The notes: generated by a model not told the origin, from the sequence alone. Shown: positions 23,631-31,836, numbered from the stretch's first letter. The stretch: 64,000 bases of DNA from Allobosea sp. UNC402CLCol (GCF_000745475.1 NZ_JQJJ01000010.1:806001-870000); one strand, 5' to 3'. Program-made: numbers and translations.

Positions 23631-26366
23631 TTGGAGCCCAACCTTTTCCGCTACATCTGGCAGAAGAGTCGCGGCGAGCAGATCGTCGTCCTGGCGATTA
23701 TCCTCGTGTCGATCCCGTTCAACTGGGCTTCGTTCGACGTTCCCAAGCGCATCGTCAACGACGCGATCCAGGGCGGCGCCTTCAAGGGCGGCCACACCAC
23801 CGCGACCCTGATGGACCTCACGCTGCGCCTGCCGTCCTGGCTGGGCGGCGCCAGCGTCAAGCTGTTCGAGGGCTTCCAGGTCGGGCAGCTCGGCCTGCTG
23901 ATCGGGCTTTCCAGCTATTTCCTGCTGCTCGTCCTGATCAACGGCGCCTTTAAATACGTCATCAACGTGCGCAAGGGCATCCTCGGCGAGCGCATGCTGC
24001 GGCGCATGCGCTACGACCTCTTCAGCCAGCTCATGCGCTTCCGGCCGGAGGATATCCGGGCGGTCAAGCCGGCCGAGATCGCGAGCATGATCAAGGACGA
24101 GGTCGAGCCGGTCGGCAGCTTCGTCGGCGACGCCTTCATCCAGCCGGTCTTCCTGCTCAGCCAGGCACTGACGGCTCTGGTCTTCATCATGGCGCAGAGC
24201 TTCTGGCTGGGCTCGATCGCGCTGCTGATCGTTCTGGCGCAGGCGATCATCATCCCGATCCTGCGGCGCGAGCAGCTTCGGCTCGGGCGCCAGAGGCAGA
24301 TCGTCTCGCGCCAGCTCGCCGGGCGCATCGGCGAGATCGTCGATGCCGGGCCGATGATCCAGGCGCATGGCGCGACGGCCTATGTCCAGTCCGACATCGC
24401 CGGACGGCTCGGGCGTCTCTTCGACATCCGCTACGCGCTCTACAAGCGCAAATTCGCGGTCAAGTTCCTGAACAACCTGCTGGCTCAGGTCACGCCGTTC
24501 TTCTTCTACGCGATCGGCGGCTATTTCGCGTTGCAGGGGCGGCTCGACATCGGCCAGCTCGTCGCCGTGATCGCCGCCTATCGCGACCTGCCGCCGCCGA
24601 TCAAGGAACTGATCGACTGGGACCAGCAGCGCAACGACGTCACCATCAAATACGATCAGGTCATCTCGCAGTTCAACAGCGACGACACGCTGGTGCTCGA
24701 CGAGGAGAAGGCGGTGGCGCCGCTGCCGGCTACCGGCGAGGTCCAGGTCGAGGCGCTGCAATTGCTCGACAATCGCGGCCAGCCCCTGCTGACGCCGCTC
24801 TCCTTCGGCGTGCCACGCCCCGGCATCGTCGCGGTCGTCGGGCCCCATGGCGGCGGCAAGGATGTGCTCGGGCGCATCCTCGGCCGCCAGGCCACCAACT
24901 ATACCGGCCGCGTCCTGATCGACGGGGAGCCGCTCGCGGCCATGTCGGTCGAGCGTGCGAGCCACATTATCGGCTATGCCGGCGACGAGGCCGAGATCAT
25001 CGCGGGGTCGATGCGCGACAACATCCTGCTGCCGCTGCAGCGGCACCGCCCGGCCCTGAAGCCGGTGGGTGCGGTCACGCCGGCCGAGCATCGCCACTTC
25101 GTCGAGGCGATACGCTCGGGCAATTCGCCCTTTCCGTTCGAGGCGGACTGGACCGATTACGACGGCGCGGGCCTGGGCGACCGGGGCGCGCTCGCCAAGC
25201 GGGTGCGCGAGCTCCTCGACGTGCTGGGCTGCACCGAGGACGTCTACAGCCTCGGCCTCGGCGGCAAGGTGATGCCGCCGCTCAGCGAGGAGGGGACGCA
25301 GCGCCTGATCGAGGCGCGTCGCGCGGTCGCCCACGAGCTCGCGCGCACCGATCTCGGCGAGCTGATCGAGCCCTTCGTCGCCGATCGCTACAACGCCAAT
25401 GCGAGCGTGGCGGAAAACCTGATCTTCGGGACGCGGACGACGCCGCGCTTCGACAATGCGACCTTGCTGTTCGAGCCCTATGCCCATGCGATCCTGAAGG
25501 CGGAGGCCTTGATCGAGCCGCTGGCGGAGATCGGGGCGCGGATCGTCGCGACCGTGGTCGAAATCTTCGCAGGCCTGCCGCAGGGCCATGCGCTGTTCGA
25601 GCGCTATTCCTTCGGGGCCAATTTCGAGCTGGAGCGGCTGGGCGAGCTTTCGGATATCCTGGCGAAGCAGGACATGCGCTCGCCGCTCGATCAGGAGAGC
25701 GAGCGCGATCTCGTCGCGCTTGCGCTCGGCTATATCGAGCCCAAGCACAGGCTGAACCTGATCGACCAGCGCCTGCAAAGGCGGATCCTGCGGGCCCGCG
25801 CCAGCTTCCGCAAGCATCTGCCGGCCAATGCGGTGGACGATGTCGATTTCTACGACCCCGACAAGGTGATGTTCGGCGCCAGCGTGCGCGACAACCTGCT
25901 GTTCGGCCGCATCGGCTACGGGGTGGTCGATGCCGAGCGCAAGGTCGCCGATGTGGTTCATCGGGCGCTGTCGCGCGCCGGGCTCGAGGGCGCGCTCTAT
26001 CGCCTGGGGCTGGACACGGAAAGCGGCATCCGGGGGCGTTACCTGCCGGCGCGGCTGCGCCAGGCGATCCCGCTGATGCAGGCCCTGATCAAGGCACCGC
26101 AGATCGCGGTGCTCGACGTCACCGGGCTTTTGGCGATATCGGACGATCCCGCCGGCATCGTCGCCCGCCTGCGCGGCTATTGCAGCGGCATGACGCTGTT
26201 TCTTCTTGTGGGAGATGCTAATCTGGTCGAGGACGTTCCGTTGCGGGTGGTCTTCCACGGCTCGACCGGCTCGGTCGAGGCCGGAGCCTTGCCGGAGGCG
26301 GCGAACGATGCCGGCCGGCAGCCGCCTCGCTTCGAGGACGTCCAGCGGATGGAGGTACGGTCATGA
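23631..26366 (+). CDS. ABC-exporter-like membrane protein with degenerate nucleotide-binding domain
   Basis: 911 residues starting at a TTG that follows an AGGA. Residues 1-340 form a type I exporter transmembrane domain (helices near 20, 90, 170, 190 and 290) with an EVEPVGSFVGDAFIQP coupling region. A nucleotide-binding region follows but is abnormal. The Walker A at 404-411 is GPHGGGKD, with Asp in place of Ser/Thr. No LSGGQ is visible: GRYLPARLRQAIPLMQALIK occupies its place. The Walker B at about 829 reads IAVLDVTG, lacking the catalytic Glu, and the H-loop His is missing. The post-Q-loop motif appears three times (458 AGSMRDNILL, 590 NASVAENLIFG, 749 GASVRDNLLFG). It overlaps the CNB gene (ATGA). 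ATP hydrolysis is doubtful; a channel-like or sensory role is possible. Confidence 0.85.
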   Translation: MEPNLFRYIWQKSRGEQIVVLAIILVSIPFNWASFDVPKRIVNDAIQGGAFKGGHTTATLMDLTLRLPSWLGGASVKLFEGFQVGQLGLLIGLSSYFLLLVLINGAFKYVINVRKGILGERMLRRMRYDLFSQLMRFRPEDIRAVKPAEIASMIKDEVEPVGSFVGDAFIQPVFLLSQALTALVFIMAQSFWLGSIALLIVLAQAIIIPILRREQLRLGRQRQIVSRQLAGRIGEIVDAGPMIQAHGATAYVQSDIAGRLGRLFDIRYALYKRKFAVKFLNNLLAQVTPFFFYAIGGYFALQGRLDIGQLVAVIAAYRDLPPPIKELIDWDQQRNDVTIKYDQVISQFNSDDTLVLDEEKAVAPLPATGEVQVEALQLLDNRGQPLLTPLSFGVPRPGIVAVVGPHGGGKDVLGRILGRQATNYTGRVLIDGEPLAAMSVERASHIIGYAGDEAEIIAGSMRDNILLPLQRHRPALKPVGAVTPAEHRHFVEAIRSGNSPFPFEADWTDYDGAGLGDRGALAKRVRELLDVLGCTEDVYSLGLGGKVMPPLSEEGTQRLIEARRAVAHELARTDLGELIEPFVADRYNANASVAENLIFGTRTTPRFDNATLLFEPYAHAILKAEALIEPLAEIGARIVATVVEIFAGLPQGHALFERYSFGANFELERLGELSDILAKQDMRSPLDQESERDLVALALGYIEPKHRLNLIDQRLQRRILRARASFRKHLPANAVDDVDFYDPDKVMFGASVRDNLLFGRIGYGVVDAERKVADVVHRALSRAGLEGALYRLGLDTESGIRGRYLPARLRQAIPLMQALIKAPQIAVLDVTGLLAISDDPAGIVARLRGYCSGMTLFLLVGDANLVEDVPLRVVFHGSTGSVEAGALPEAANDAGRQPPRFEDVQRMEVRS

Positions 26367-26815
26367 CGCTCGAAACCGATATCGCCTGCCTGCGTGAACT
26401 GCCGCTGTTCCGCGAGCTGCCGCCGTCCCGCCTCAAGCTCGTGGCGCTGATGGGCGAGCGGCTGAGCTTTCCAGCCGGAACGCTGCTCGTCCGCGACCAG
26501 GACCGGCCCGACGGGGTCTATGTCATCCTCCGGGGTGAAGTTGAGTTCTCGCAGAAGCGCGAGGACGGCGGCGGCCGCCGCTTCCAGAAGGAGGCGGGCA
26601 GCATCATCGGCGACGTCTCGCTGCTGAGCGGCAAGCGCTTCCTCGGCAAGGTCACGGCCGGCTCCGACGTGCTGGCCCTGCGGATCCCGAAGGATCTGTT
26701 CTTCGAGCTGCTGCAGACCGTGCCGGAGTTCAGCCTTGCCATCTGCCGGGATCTGGCCGACCGCGTGGCGCGCCTGGCAAACGTCCTGCTGCACGAGGAC
26801 GAACCGGTTTTATGA
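26363..26815 (+). CDS. Stand-alone cyclic-nucleotide-binding domain protein
   Basis: 150 residues made of a single CRP/PKA-type cNMP-binding beta-roll with no DNA-binding domain. It starts LRELPLFRELPPSRLKLVAL, then FPAGTLLVRDQDRPDGVYVI, LRGEVEF and IIGDVSLLSGKRFLGKVTAG, and a final helix that includes FSLAICRDLADRVARLANVL. In the phosphate-binding cassette the usual Gly-Glu is Gly-Asp and the Arg seems shifted by one position, so cNMP affinity is uncertain. The start overlaps the stop of the ABC-like gene, and the cyclase gene starts 13 bases after its stop. It could be the soluble or peripheral receptor linking the cyclase to the ABC-like protein. Confidence 0.85.
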   Translation: MTLETDIACLRELPLFRELPPSRLKLVALMGERLSFPAGTLLVRDQDRPDGVYVILRGEVEFSQKREDGGGRRFQKEAGSIIGDVSLLSGKRFLGKVTAGSDVLALRIPKDLFFELLQTVPEFSLAICRDLADRVARLANVLLHEDEPVL

Positions 26816-26828
26816 AGCAGGCCAGCGT

Positions 26829-28646
26829 ATGAGTTTGCCACAGATCGCCGGCGCCAGGCGGGCAGCCATGGACGCCGGCATGCAGCAAGTATCGTCCTGG
26901 AGCCGCGACATCCGCCTGGTTTCCGGGCTGATCCTGCTGGCTTTCGCGACCACGCATTTCATCAATCACGCCGTCGGCATCTTCGGGCTGCAGGCCATGG
27001 AGGCGGTGCAGAACTGGCGCTACTGGTTCTGGCACACCTGGCCCGGCACGGTGGCGCTCTACGGTTCTTTCATCGTCCATCCGCTCTTCGCGCTGGTGCG
27101 GGTCGCGCAGCGCCGCACTTTCAAGATGCCGGTCCGGGAGATGCTCCAGATCGCGCTCGGCCTCGCGATCCCGCTGCTGCTCGTCGATCACATCATCAGC
27201 ACGCGGGTGATGGGGGCCTATTTCCAGGTCGACGAGAGCTATCATTCGATGCTGCGGCGGCTGTGGCCGCGCCTGGCCCTGTCGCAGTCCCTCCTGCTTC
27301 TGCTGGTCTGGACGCATGGGATGATCGGCATCCATTTCCTGCTGCGCTCGCGGGACAGCTACCGGCACTGGCGCGACGTCTTCCTGCTGGCGGCGATCCT
27401 GGTGCCGCTGCTGGCGCTGATCGGCTTCGCGGTCGGCGCACGCGAGGCGCTGCAGATGGCGCTGCCGCCCGAGCGGATCAGCCAGGCGCAGGAGTCGATG
27501 TTCGACTTCAACGTGACCTGGGCGAAGGGGCTGTTCTATGGCCTCGTCGGCTCTTTCGTGCTGTTCGTCGGCGCGCGCGAGATCAGGGTGCGGACCACGC
27601 GGCAGATCACGATGCGCTTCGTCGGGCACGGCACGCGGCGATTGGCTCCGGGCCCGACCGTGCTGGAGATGTTCCGCCGTTTCGGCATTCCCCATGCGGC
27701 GCTCTGCGGCGGCAGGGCGCGCTGCGCCACCTGCCGCGTCCTGGTGATCGACGGCGCGGACACCCTGCCGCCGCCGACGGCCAACGAGGCCAAGCTGCTG
27801 CGGCGAATCTCGGCGCCCGATCGCGTCAGGCTGGCATGCCAGATCCGGCCGCGCGACGATCTCCAGGTCCAGATCCTGCTCGCCTCGCGCCTCAACGCCG
27901 CGCCGGGGCGCGGCCTCGAGCCGGACGCGACCATGGGCAAGCGCGACCTGACCGTGGTGGTGGCGGATCTGCGCGCCTTCTCCGCCCTGTCGGAACGGCA
28001 ATTGCCGCAGGAGCTCATCGGCCTGCTGAATCGCTTCTTCGACGAGATGGGCCAGGCGATCACCGCCCATGAGGGGCGCATCGACGCCTTCTATGGCGAC
28101 GGCTTCATGGCGGTTTTCGGCCTGGAGGGCTCACAGGCCAGGGCCGCGCAGGCGGCGATCGCGGCCGCGGCCGACATCGTGCGCGCCGTCGAGGCGCTCA
28201 ACCGCGAGTTCGGCGCCGCGCTGCCTTTGCCGCTCAGGATCGGCATCGGCATCCACACCGGCAACGCCATCACCGGCGCGGTCGGGAACGACAATCTCGG
28301 CCGGCGCGAGATCACGGTCGGCGAGACGGTGATGATCGCGAGCCAGCTCGAATCGGCGACGCGCCGGGTGCTCTCCGATGTCGTCGTCTCGGAGGACACC
28401 ATCCGGGCGAGCGGGCGCAGCTATGCCGGCACGACCGCTCTCAAGATCGCGATCAAGGGGCGCGAGAAGCCCCTCATCGCCTATGGCTTCGCCAGCGCGC
28501 CCGAGATCGCCAAGCGCAAGCGGGAGAGCGCGGCCGTTGCGGCGGCCCCGTCGGGCGCCACGGCCGGCGGCGAGGCGGCTGCGGTCGCAGAGGCAGGACC
28601 GGAGGGGGCTTCCGACGCTGCGCCCCCGAAGTCACCCGCGCCCTGA
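26829..28646 (+). CDS. Membrane protein with heme-anchor-like domain, [2Fe-2S] domain and class III cyclase domain
   Basis: 605 residues. About 1-245: six hydrophobic segments with His residues placed as in diheme-b (succinate-dehydrogenase-like) anchors, e.g. FATTHFINHAVGIF, FIVHPLFALVRV, LLVDHIIST, WTHGMIGIHFLL. About 255-350: a ferredoxin-like domain with Cys293, 299, 302 (CGGRARCATC) and Cys337. About 370-550: a class III cyclase homology domain with metal Asp380 (VVADLRAFS) and Asp424 (FYGDGFMAVF). The adenine-selecting Lys is Ala420 and the transition-state Asn and Arg are Met502 and Gln506 (VMIASQLE). The C-terminal tail is Ala/Pro-rich. Known relatives such as Sinorhizobium CyaC are redox-responsive adenylate cyclases; this one may be inactive or changed. 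It is the last gene of the ABC-CNB-cyclase operon. Confidence 0.85.
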   Translation: MSLPQIAGARRAAMDAGMQQVSSWSRDIRLVSGLILLAFATTHFINHAVGIFGLQAMEAVQNWRYWFWHTWPGTVALYGSFIVHPLFALVRVAQRRTFKMPVREMLQIALGLAIPLLLVDHIISTRVMGAYFQVDESYHSMLRRLWPRLALSQSLLLLLVWTHGMIGIHFLLRSRDSYRHWRDVFLLAAILVPLLALIGFAVGAREALQMALPPERISQAQESMFDFNVTWAKGLFYGLVGSFVLFVGAREIRVRTTRQITMRFVGHGTRRLAPGPTVLEMFRRFGIPHAALCGGRARCATCRVLVIDGADTLPPPTANEAKLLRRISAPDRVRLACQIRPRDDLQVQILLASRLNAAPGRGLEPDATMGKRDLTVVVADLRAFSALSERQLPQELIGLLNRFFDEMGQAITAHEGRIDAFYGDGFMAVFGLEGSQARAAQAAIAAAADIVRAVEALNREFGAALPLPLRIGIGIHTGNAITGAVGNDNLGRREITVGETVMIASQLESATRRVLSDVVVSEDTIRASGRSYAGTTALKIAIKGREKPLIAYGFASAPEIAKRKRESAAVAAAPSGATAGGEAAAVAEAGPEGASDAAPPKSPAP

Positions 28647-28733
28647 GCCTGCCGGCTCGGGCTTTCGCGCCCCCTATCCATGGGTCATGACCGCCTCTAT
28701 GGTCCGCCCGCCCTCATCCTATCCGAACGAACC

Positions 28734-29396
28734 ATGACGCCAGAACCGCCCGTCGAGGCTTTCCACGACCTGCTGAAGGGCATGGCGGCCCTGTCGGGCA
28801 ACCGTATCGTCGGCGACATCGCCCGGCTCTACGGCAAGGGCGCGCCGCCGGACCTCTCGATCGCCTGCAACCACAAGCAGATCGCCTCGAAGCAGTGGCT
28901 GGTCGAGGCACTGGCCGAGACCTTGCCCAGGCCCGATGGCCCGGTCTGGGTGCTCGGCGCCTGGTATGGCGTGCTCGGCGCGCTGCTGCTCGACGACGAC
29001 CGGCTCGATATCGGGCAGGTCGTCAGCCTCGACATTGATCCCACCTGCGCTCCGGTGGCTGAGACGCTGAACCATCGCCATGTCGCCACCGGCCGCTTCC
29101 GGGCCGTGACCGCGGATATGACGGAGCTGGATTTCGCCGCGCTTTCGCCGGCACCGGGGCTCGTCGTCAACACGAGCTGCGAGCATCTCGACGACGTGCC
29201 GGGCTGGCTTGCAAGCTTGCCGGCCGGGCTGCCGCTGCTGCTGCAGTCGAACGACTATTATCGGGAGCCCGACCACCGCAGCTGCGTGCCTTCGCTCGAC
29301 GCCTTTCGCGAGCAGGCGGGATTGGCGGAGATCTGCTTCGCCGGAGCGCGGCCGACGAAGAACTACACCCGCTTCATGCTGATCGGCCGGCGATGA
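28734..29396 (+). CDS. Class I methyltransferase-like protein
   Basis: 220 residues with a Rossmann-like core. WVLGAWYGVLGALLLDD stands where a SAM-binding glycine loop would be, followed by VVSLDIDPTCAPVAETLNHR (acidic end of strand 2), FRAVTADMTELDF and LVVNTSCEHLDDVPGWLASL. This pattern fits a SAM-dependent methyltransferase, but the glycine loop is atypical and the substrate is unknown. The ATG at 28734 was chosen over an ATG eighteen codons upstream because homologous-looking sequence begins after it. Its stop overlaps the following glycosyltransferase start, so it is part of the same glycan-type operon. Confidence 0.65.
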   Translation: MTPEPPVEAFHDLLKGMAALSGNRIVGDIARLYGKGAPPDLSIACNHKQIASKQWLVEALAETLPRPDGPVWVLGAWYGVLGALLLDDDRLDIGQVVSLDIDPTCAPVAETLNHRHVATGRFRAVTADMTELDFAALSPAPGLVVNTSCEHLDDVPGWLASLPAGLPLLLQSNDYYREPDHRSCVPSLDAFREQAGLAEICFAGARPTKNYTRFMLIGRR

Positions 29397-30643
29397 GCCG
29401 TTCTGCTCCGCCGCGCATCGCGATCGCGATGAAAGGTTATCCGCGCCTGTCGGAAACCTTCATCGCGCAGGAGCTGCTGGGATTGCAGCAGCGCGACGTC
29501 CCCTTCGAGATCTGGTCGCTGCGCCACCCGACCGATGCGGACCGGCACCTGATGCACAAGCAGATCACGGCGCCGCTGCGCTATCTGCCGGAATATCTGC
29601 ATGACGAGTGGGCGCGCGTGGCGCGCGGCATCCTTGCCGCGCTGTTGCGGCGGGGGCTGGTGCGACTGCTGCCGGTCTTCCTGCGCGATCTCGCCCGCGA
29701 CCGCACGCGCAACCGCTGGCGCCGCTTTGGCCAAGCCTGCGTCATGGCGCGGGAATTGCCCGCCGATATCCGGCATCTGCATGTGCACTACCTGCACACG
29801 CCGGCCTCGGTCATCCGCTACGCGGCGATGCTTCGGGGCCTGAGCTGGTCCTTCTCCGCCCATGCCAAGGACATCTGGACGACGCCCGACTGGGAGAAGC
29901 GCGAGAAGATCGCTGATGCCGCCTGGGGCGTCACCTGCACGCAGGATGGGCATGGCGAGCTGGAGCGGCTCTCCGATCCGCCCGGCAAGGTCGCATTGGT
30001 CTATCACGGGCTCGAGCTCACGCGCTTTCCAGCGCCCGTCGCCCGTTCGCTGCGTGATGGATCGGATGCGGCCGATCCGGTGCGTTTCGTCACGGTCGGG
30101 CGCGCCGTCGCCAAGAAAGGCTTCGACGATCTGCTGAACGCGTTGGCACGACTGCCCCGCCTGCTGCAGTGGCGGCTGACCCATATCGGCGGCGGCGAGA
30201 TGCTGAAGGCGCTCAAGGAACAGGCGCGGGCGCTGGGTCTCGCGGACCGGATCATCTGGGCGGGGCCGAAGGCGCAGGGCGAGGTGATCGCCGCCTTGCA
30301 GGAGGCTGATATCTTCGTGCTGCCTTCCAAACAGGCGGGGGATGGCGACCGCGACGGCCTGCCGAACGTCGTGATGGAGGCGGCGAGCCAGAAGCTGCCG
30401 ATCGTCGCGACCGATTTCGCCGGCATTCCCGAATTCGTGCGGCCGGGCGTCGAAGGGCTGCTCGTGCCGCCCGGCGATGTCGATGGATTGGGGATCGCGC
30501 TGGCTAAACTCGCCGGCTCGCCGGAGCAGCGCACGGCGCTGGGCGAGGCCGCCTTCGAGCGGTTGACGACATCGTTCTCGGCGGCGGCTGGACTCGACCG
30601 GATCGCCGGCATGCTGCGGGCCTCGTCGGGCGAGGGCGCATGA
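29393..30643 (+). CDS. GT4-family glycosyltransferase (colanic-acid-type)
   Basis: 416-residue GT-B enzyme. It starts PPRIAIAMKGYPRLSETFIA, a motif of WcaL/ExoL-type glycosyltransferases that add a sugar to a lipid-linked exopolysaccharide intermediate at the cytoplasmic membrane. The donor domain has VRFVTVGRAVAKKGFDDLLN, ALQEADIFVLPSKQAGDGDR and GLPNVVMEAASQKLPIVATD, containing the GT4 catalytic Glu pair. It overlaps the methyltransferase-like gene upstream and the MurG-like gene downstream, each by four bases, so all three are translationally coupled. Confidence 0.87.
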   Translation: MSRSAPPRIAIAMKGYPRLSETFIAQELLGLQQRDVPFEIWSLRHPTDADRHLMHKQITAPLRYLPEYLHDEWARVARGILAALLRRGLVRLLPVFLRDLARDRTRNRWRRFGQACVMARELPADIRHLHVHYLHTPASVIRYAAMLRGLSWSFSAHAKDIWTTPDWEKREKIADAAWGVTCTQDGHGELERLSDPPGKVALVYHGLELTRFPAPVARSLRDGSDAADPVRFVTVGRAVAKKGFDDLLNALARLPRLLQWRLTHIGGGEMLKALKEQARALGLADRIIWAGPKAQGEVIAALQEADIFVLPSKQAGDGDRDGLPNVVMEAASQKLPIVATDFAGIPEFVRPGVEGLLVPPGDVDGLGIALAKLAGSPEQRTALGEAAFERLTTSFSAAAGLDRIAGMLRASSGEGA

Positions 30644-31836
30644 GCGGTACGGTCCTGATTGTCGTCACGCATCTGCTCGGCAGCGGGCATCTGGTGCGGG
30701 CGGCGCATCTGGCCCGGGCGCTGGCGCGCGGCGGCTTCGCGGTGACGCTCGCCAGCGGCGGCATGACGCTGCGGTCGATGGAGGCGGAGCCCTTCGCCTT
30801 TGTGCAATTGCCGCCGGTCAGGACCGAGGGCGTCGATTTCCGCAGCTTGCTCGATGAGGCGGGCCAGCCGGTCGAGGTCGGGCGGATGGCCGCCCGCATC
30901 GCCATGGTCGAGGAGCTGGCGGCGCGTTTGCGGCCGGACGTCGTCATCACCGAGCATTTCCCCTTCGGCCGCCGGCAACTGGCGGAGGAGTTCTTGGCTG
31001 CGATTGCGGCCGCGAAGGCAGCGAACCCCGCTGCTCTGGTGCTGGCCTCGGTGCGGGACGTGCTGGTGACGCCCAAGCCCACGCGCATCGCCGAGGCGCA
31101 TGAGCGTATCGCAGGGCTGTTCGATGCCGTGCTGGTCCATGGCGAGGCGGATTTCCTGCCGCTGGAGCGATCCTGGCCGGTCGAGGCCGGGCTCAGGACC
31201 AAGCTGCGCTACACGGGCTATCTCGCGGACAGGCCGAAGCCTGCTCCAAGCATCCTTCGAAACGCCATCTCCGGCGAAATGGCTCCTCAGGATGAAGGCC
31301 TGGAGGGGAGGGGCGAAATCGTCGTCTCCGGGGGCGGTTCGGCTGCGGCCGTGCCGCTGTTCGAGCTTGCTCTGGCTGCAGCGCGGCTCGGGCCGGCTGT
31401 GCGGCGCTGGCGCATTCTCGTCGGGCGCAGCGTGGCGGAGGAGGCGTTCCGGCAGCTTGCGGCCTCGGCACCTGACAATGCTATCGTCGAGCGGGCTCGG
31501 CCTGATTTCCCGACCCTGCTCGCCCGCTGTGCCGTCTCGATCAGCCAGGCCGGCTACAACACTGTGCTCGATCTGATCGCGGCCCGGCGGCCGGCCATCG
31601 TCGTGCCTTTCGATGCGGGGGCGGAGACGGAGCAGGCTGTCCGGGCCGAGGCGCTGGAACGGGCGGGGCTTGCCCTGTGCCTGCGGCTGTCGGGCGCCGA
31701 GCCGTTGACGGCCGAGGGGCTGGCTCGCGCCGTCGAGACGCAGATCGGGCGCTCCGTTCCCGCCGGCGGGTTCCGGGCCGATGATGGAGGACGCGCCGTC
31801 GCGGCGGTGAAACGGCTGCTGCGGGAGCGGCGTTGA
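30640..31836 (+). CDS. MurG-like glycosyltransferase with an internal repeat insertion
   Basis: 398 residues with a GT28-like fold: GTVLIVVTHLLGSGHLVRAA at the start (acceptor-binding loop) and RCAVSISQAGYNTVLDLIAA followed by RRPAIVVPFDAGAETEQAVR at the donor site. It is the counterpart of the enzyme at 12934. Residues about 204-219 (PSILRNAISGEMAPQDEG) are encoded by half of a palindromic repeat found again intergenically at 38262-38374. The reading frame stays open, so the protein probably tolerates a short surface loop here. It starts at the overlap with the GT4 gene and ends the rightward glycan arm. Donor and acceptor are unknown. Confidence 0.8.
   Translation: MSGTVLIVVTHLLGSGHLVRAAHLARALARGGFAVTLASGGMTLRSMEAEPFAFVQLPPVRTEGVDFRSLLDEAGQPVEVGRMAARIAMVEELAARLRPDVVITEHFPFGRRQLAEEFLAAIAAAKAANPAALVLASVRDVLVTPKPTRIAEAHERIAGLFDAVLVHGEADFLPLERSWPVEAGLRTKLRYTGYLADRPKPAPSILRNAISGEMAPQDEGLEGRGEIVVSGGGSAAAVPLFELALAAARLGPAVRRWRILVGRSVAEEAFRQLAASAPDNAIVERARPDFPTLLARCAVSISQAGYNTVLDLIAARRPAIVVPFDAGAETEQAVRAEALERAGLALCLRLSGAEPLTAEGLARAVETQIGRSVPAGGFRADDGGRAVAAVKRLLRERR
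31249..31296. repeat. Half palindromic repeat inserted within a glycosyltransferase coding sequence
   Basis: AGCATCCTTCGA at 31249-31260 and GCTCCTCAGGATGAAGG at about 31282-31298 match, in the same order and orientation, the right half of the repeat at 38329-38376, with a different linker. The insertion is in frame and encodes about sixteen residues. Confidence 0.6.

Noticed and set aside
23514..26258. A 914-codon open frame on the minus strand opposite the ABC-like gene
   Set aside because: It is an antisense shadow caused by high third-position GC. Its product is Asp/Arg/Gln-rich low-complexity with no family resemblance, while the plus-strand gene has clear domains and a coupled operon.
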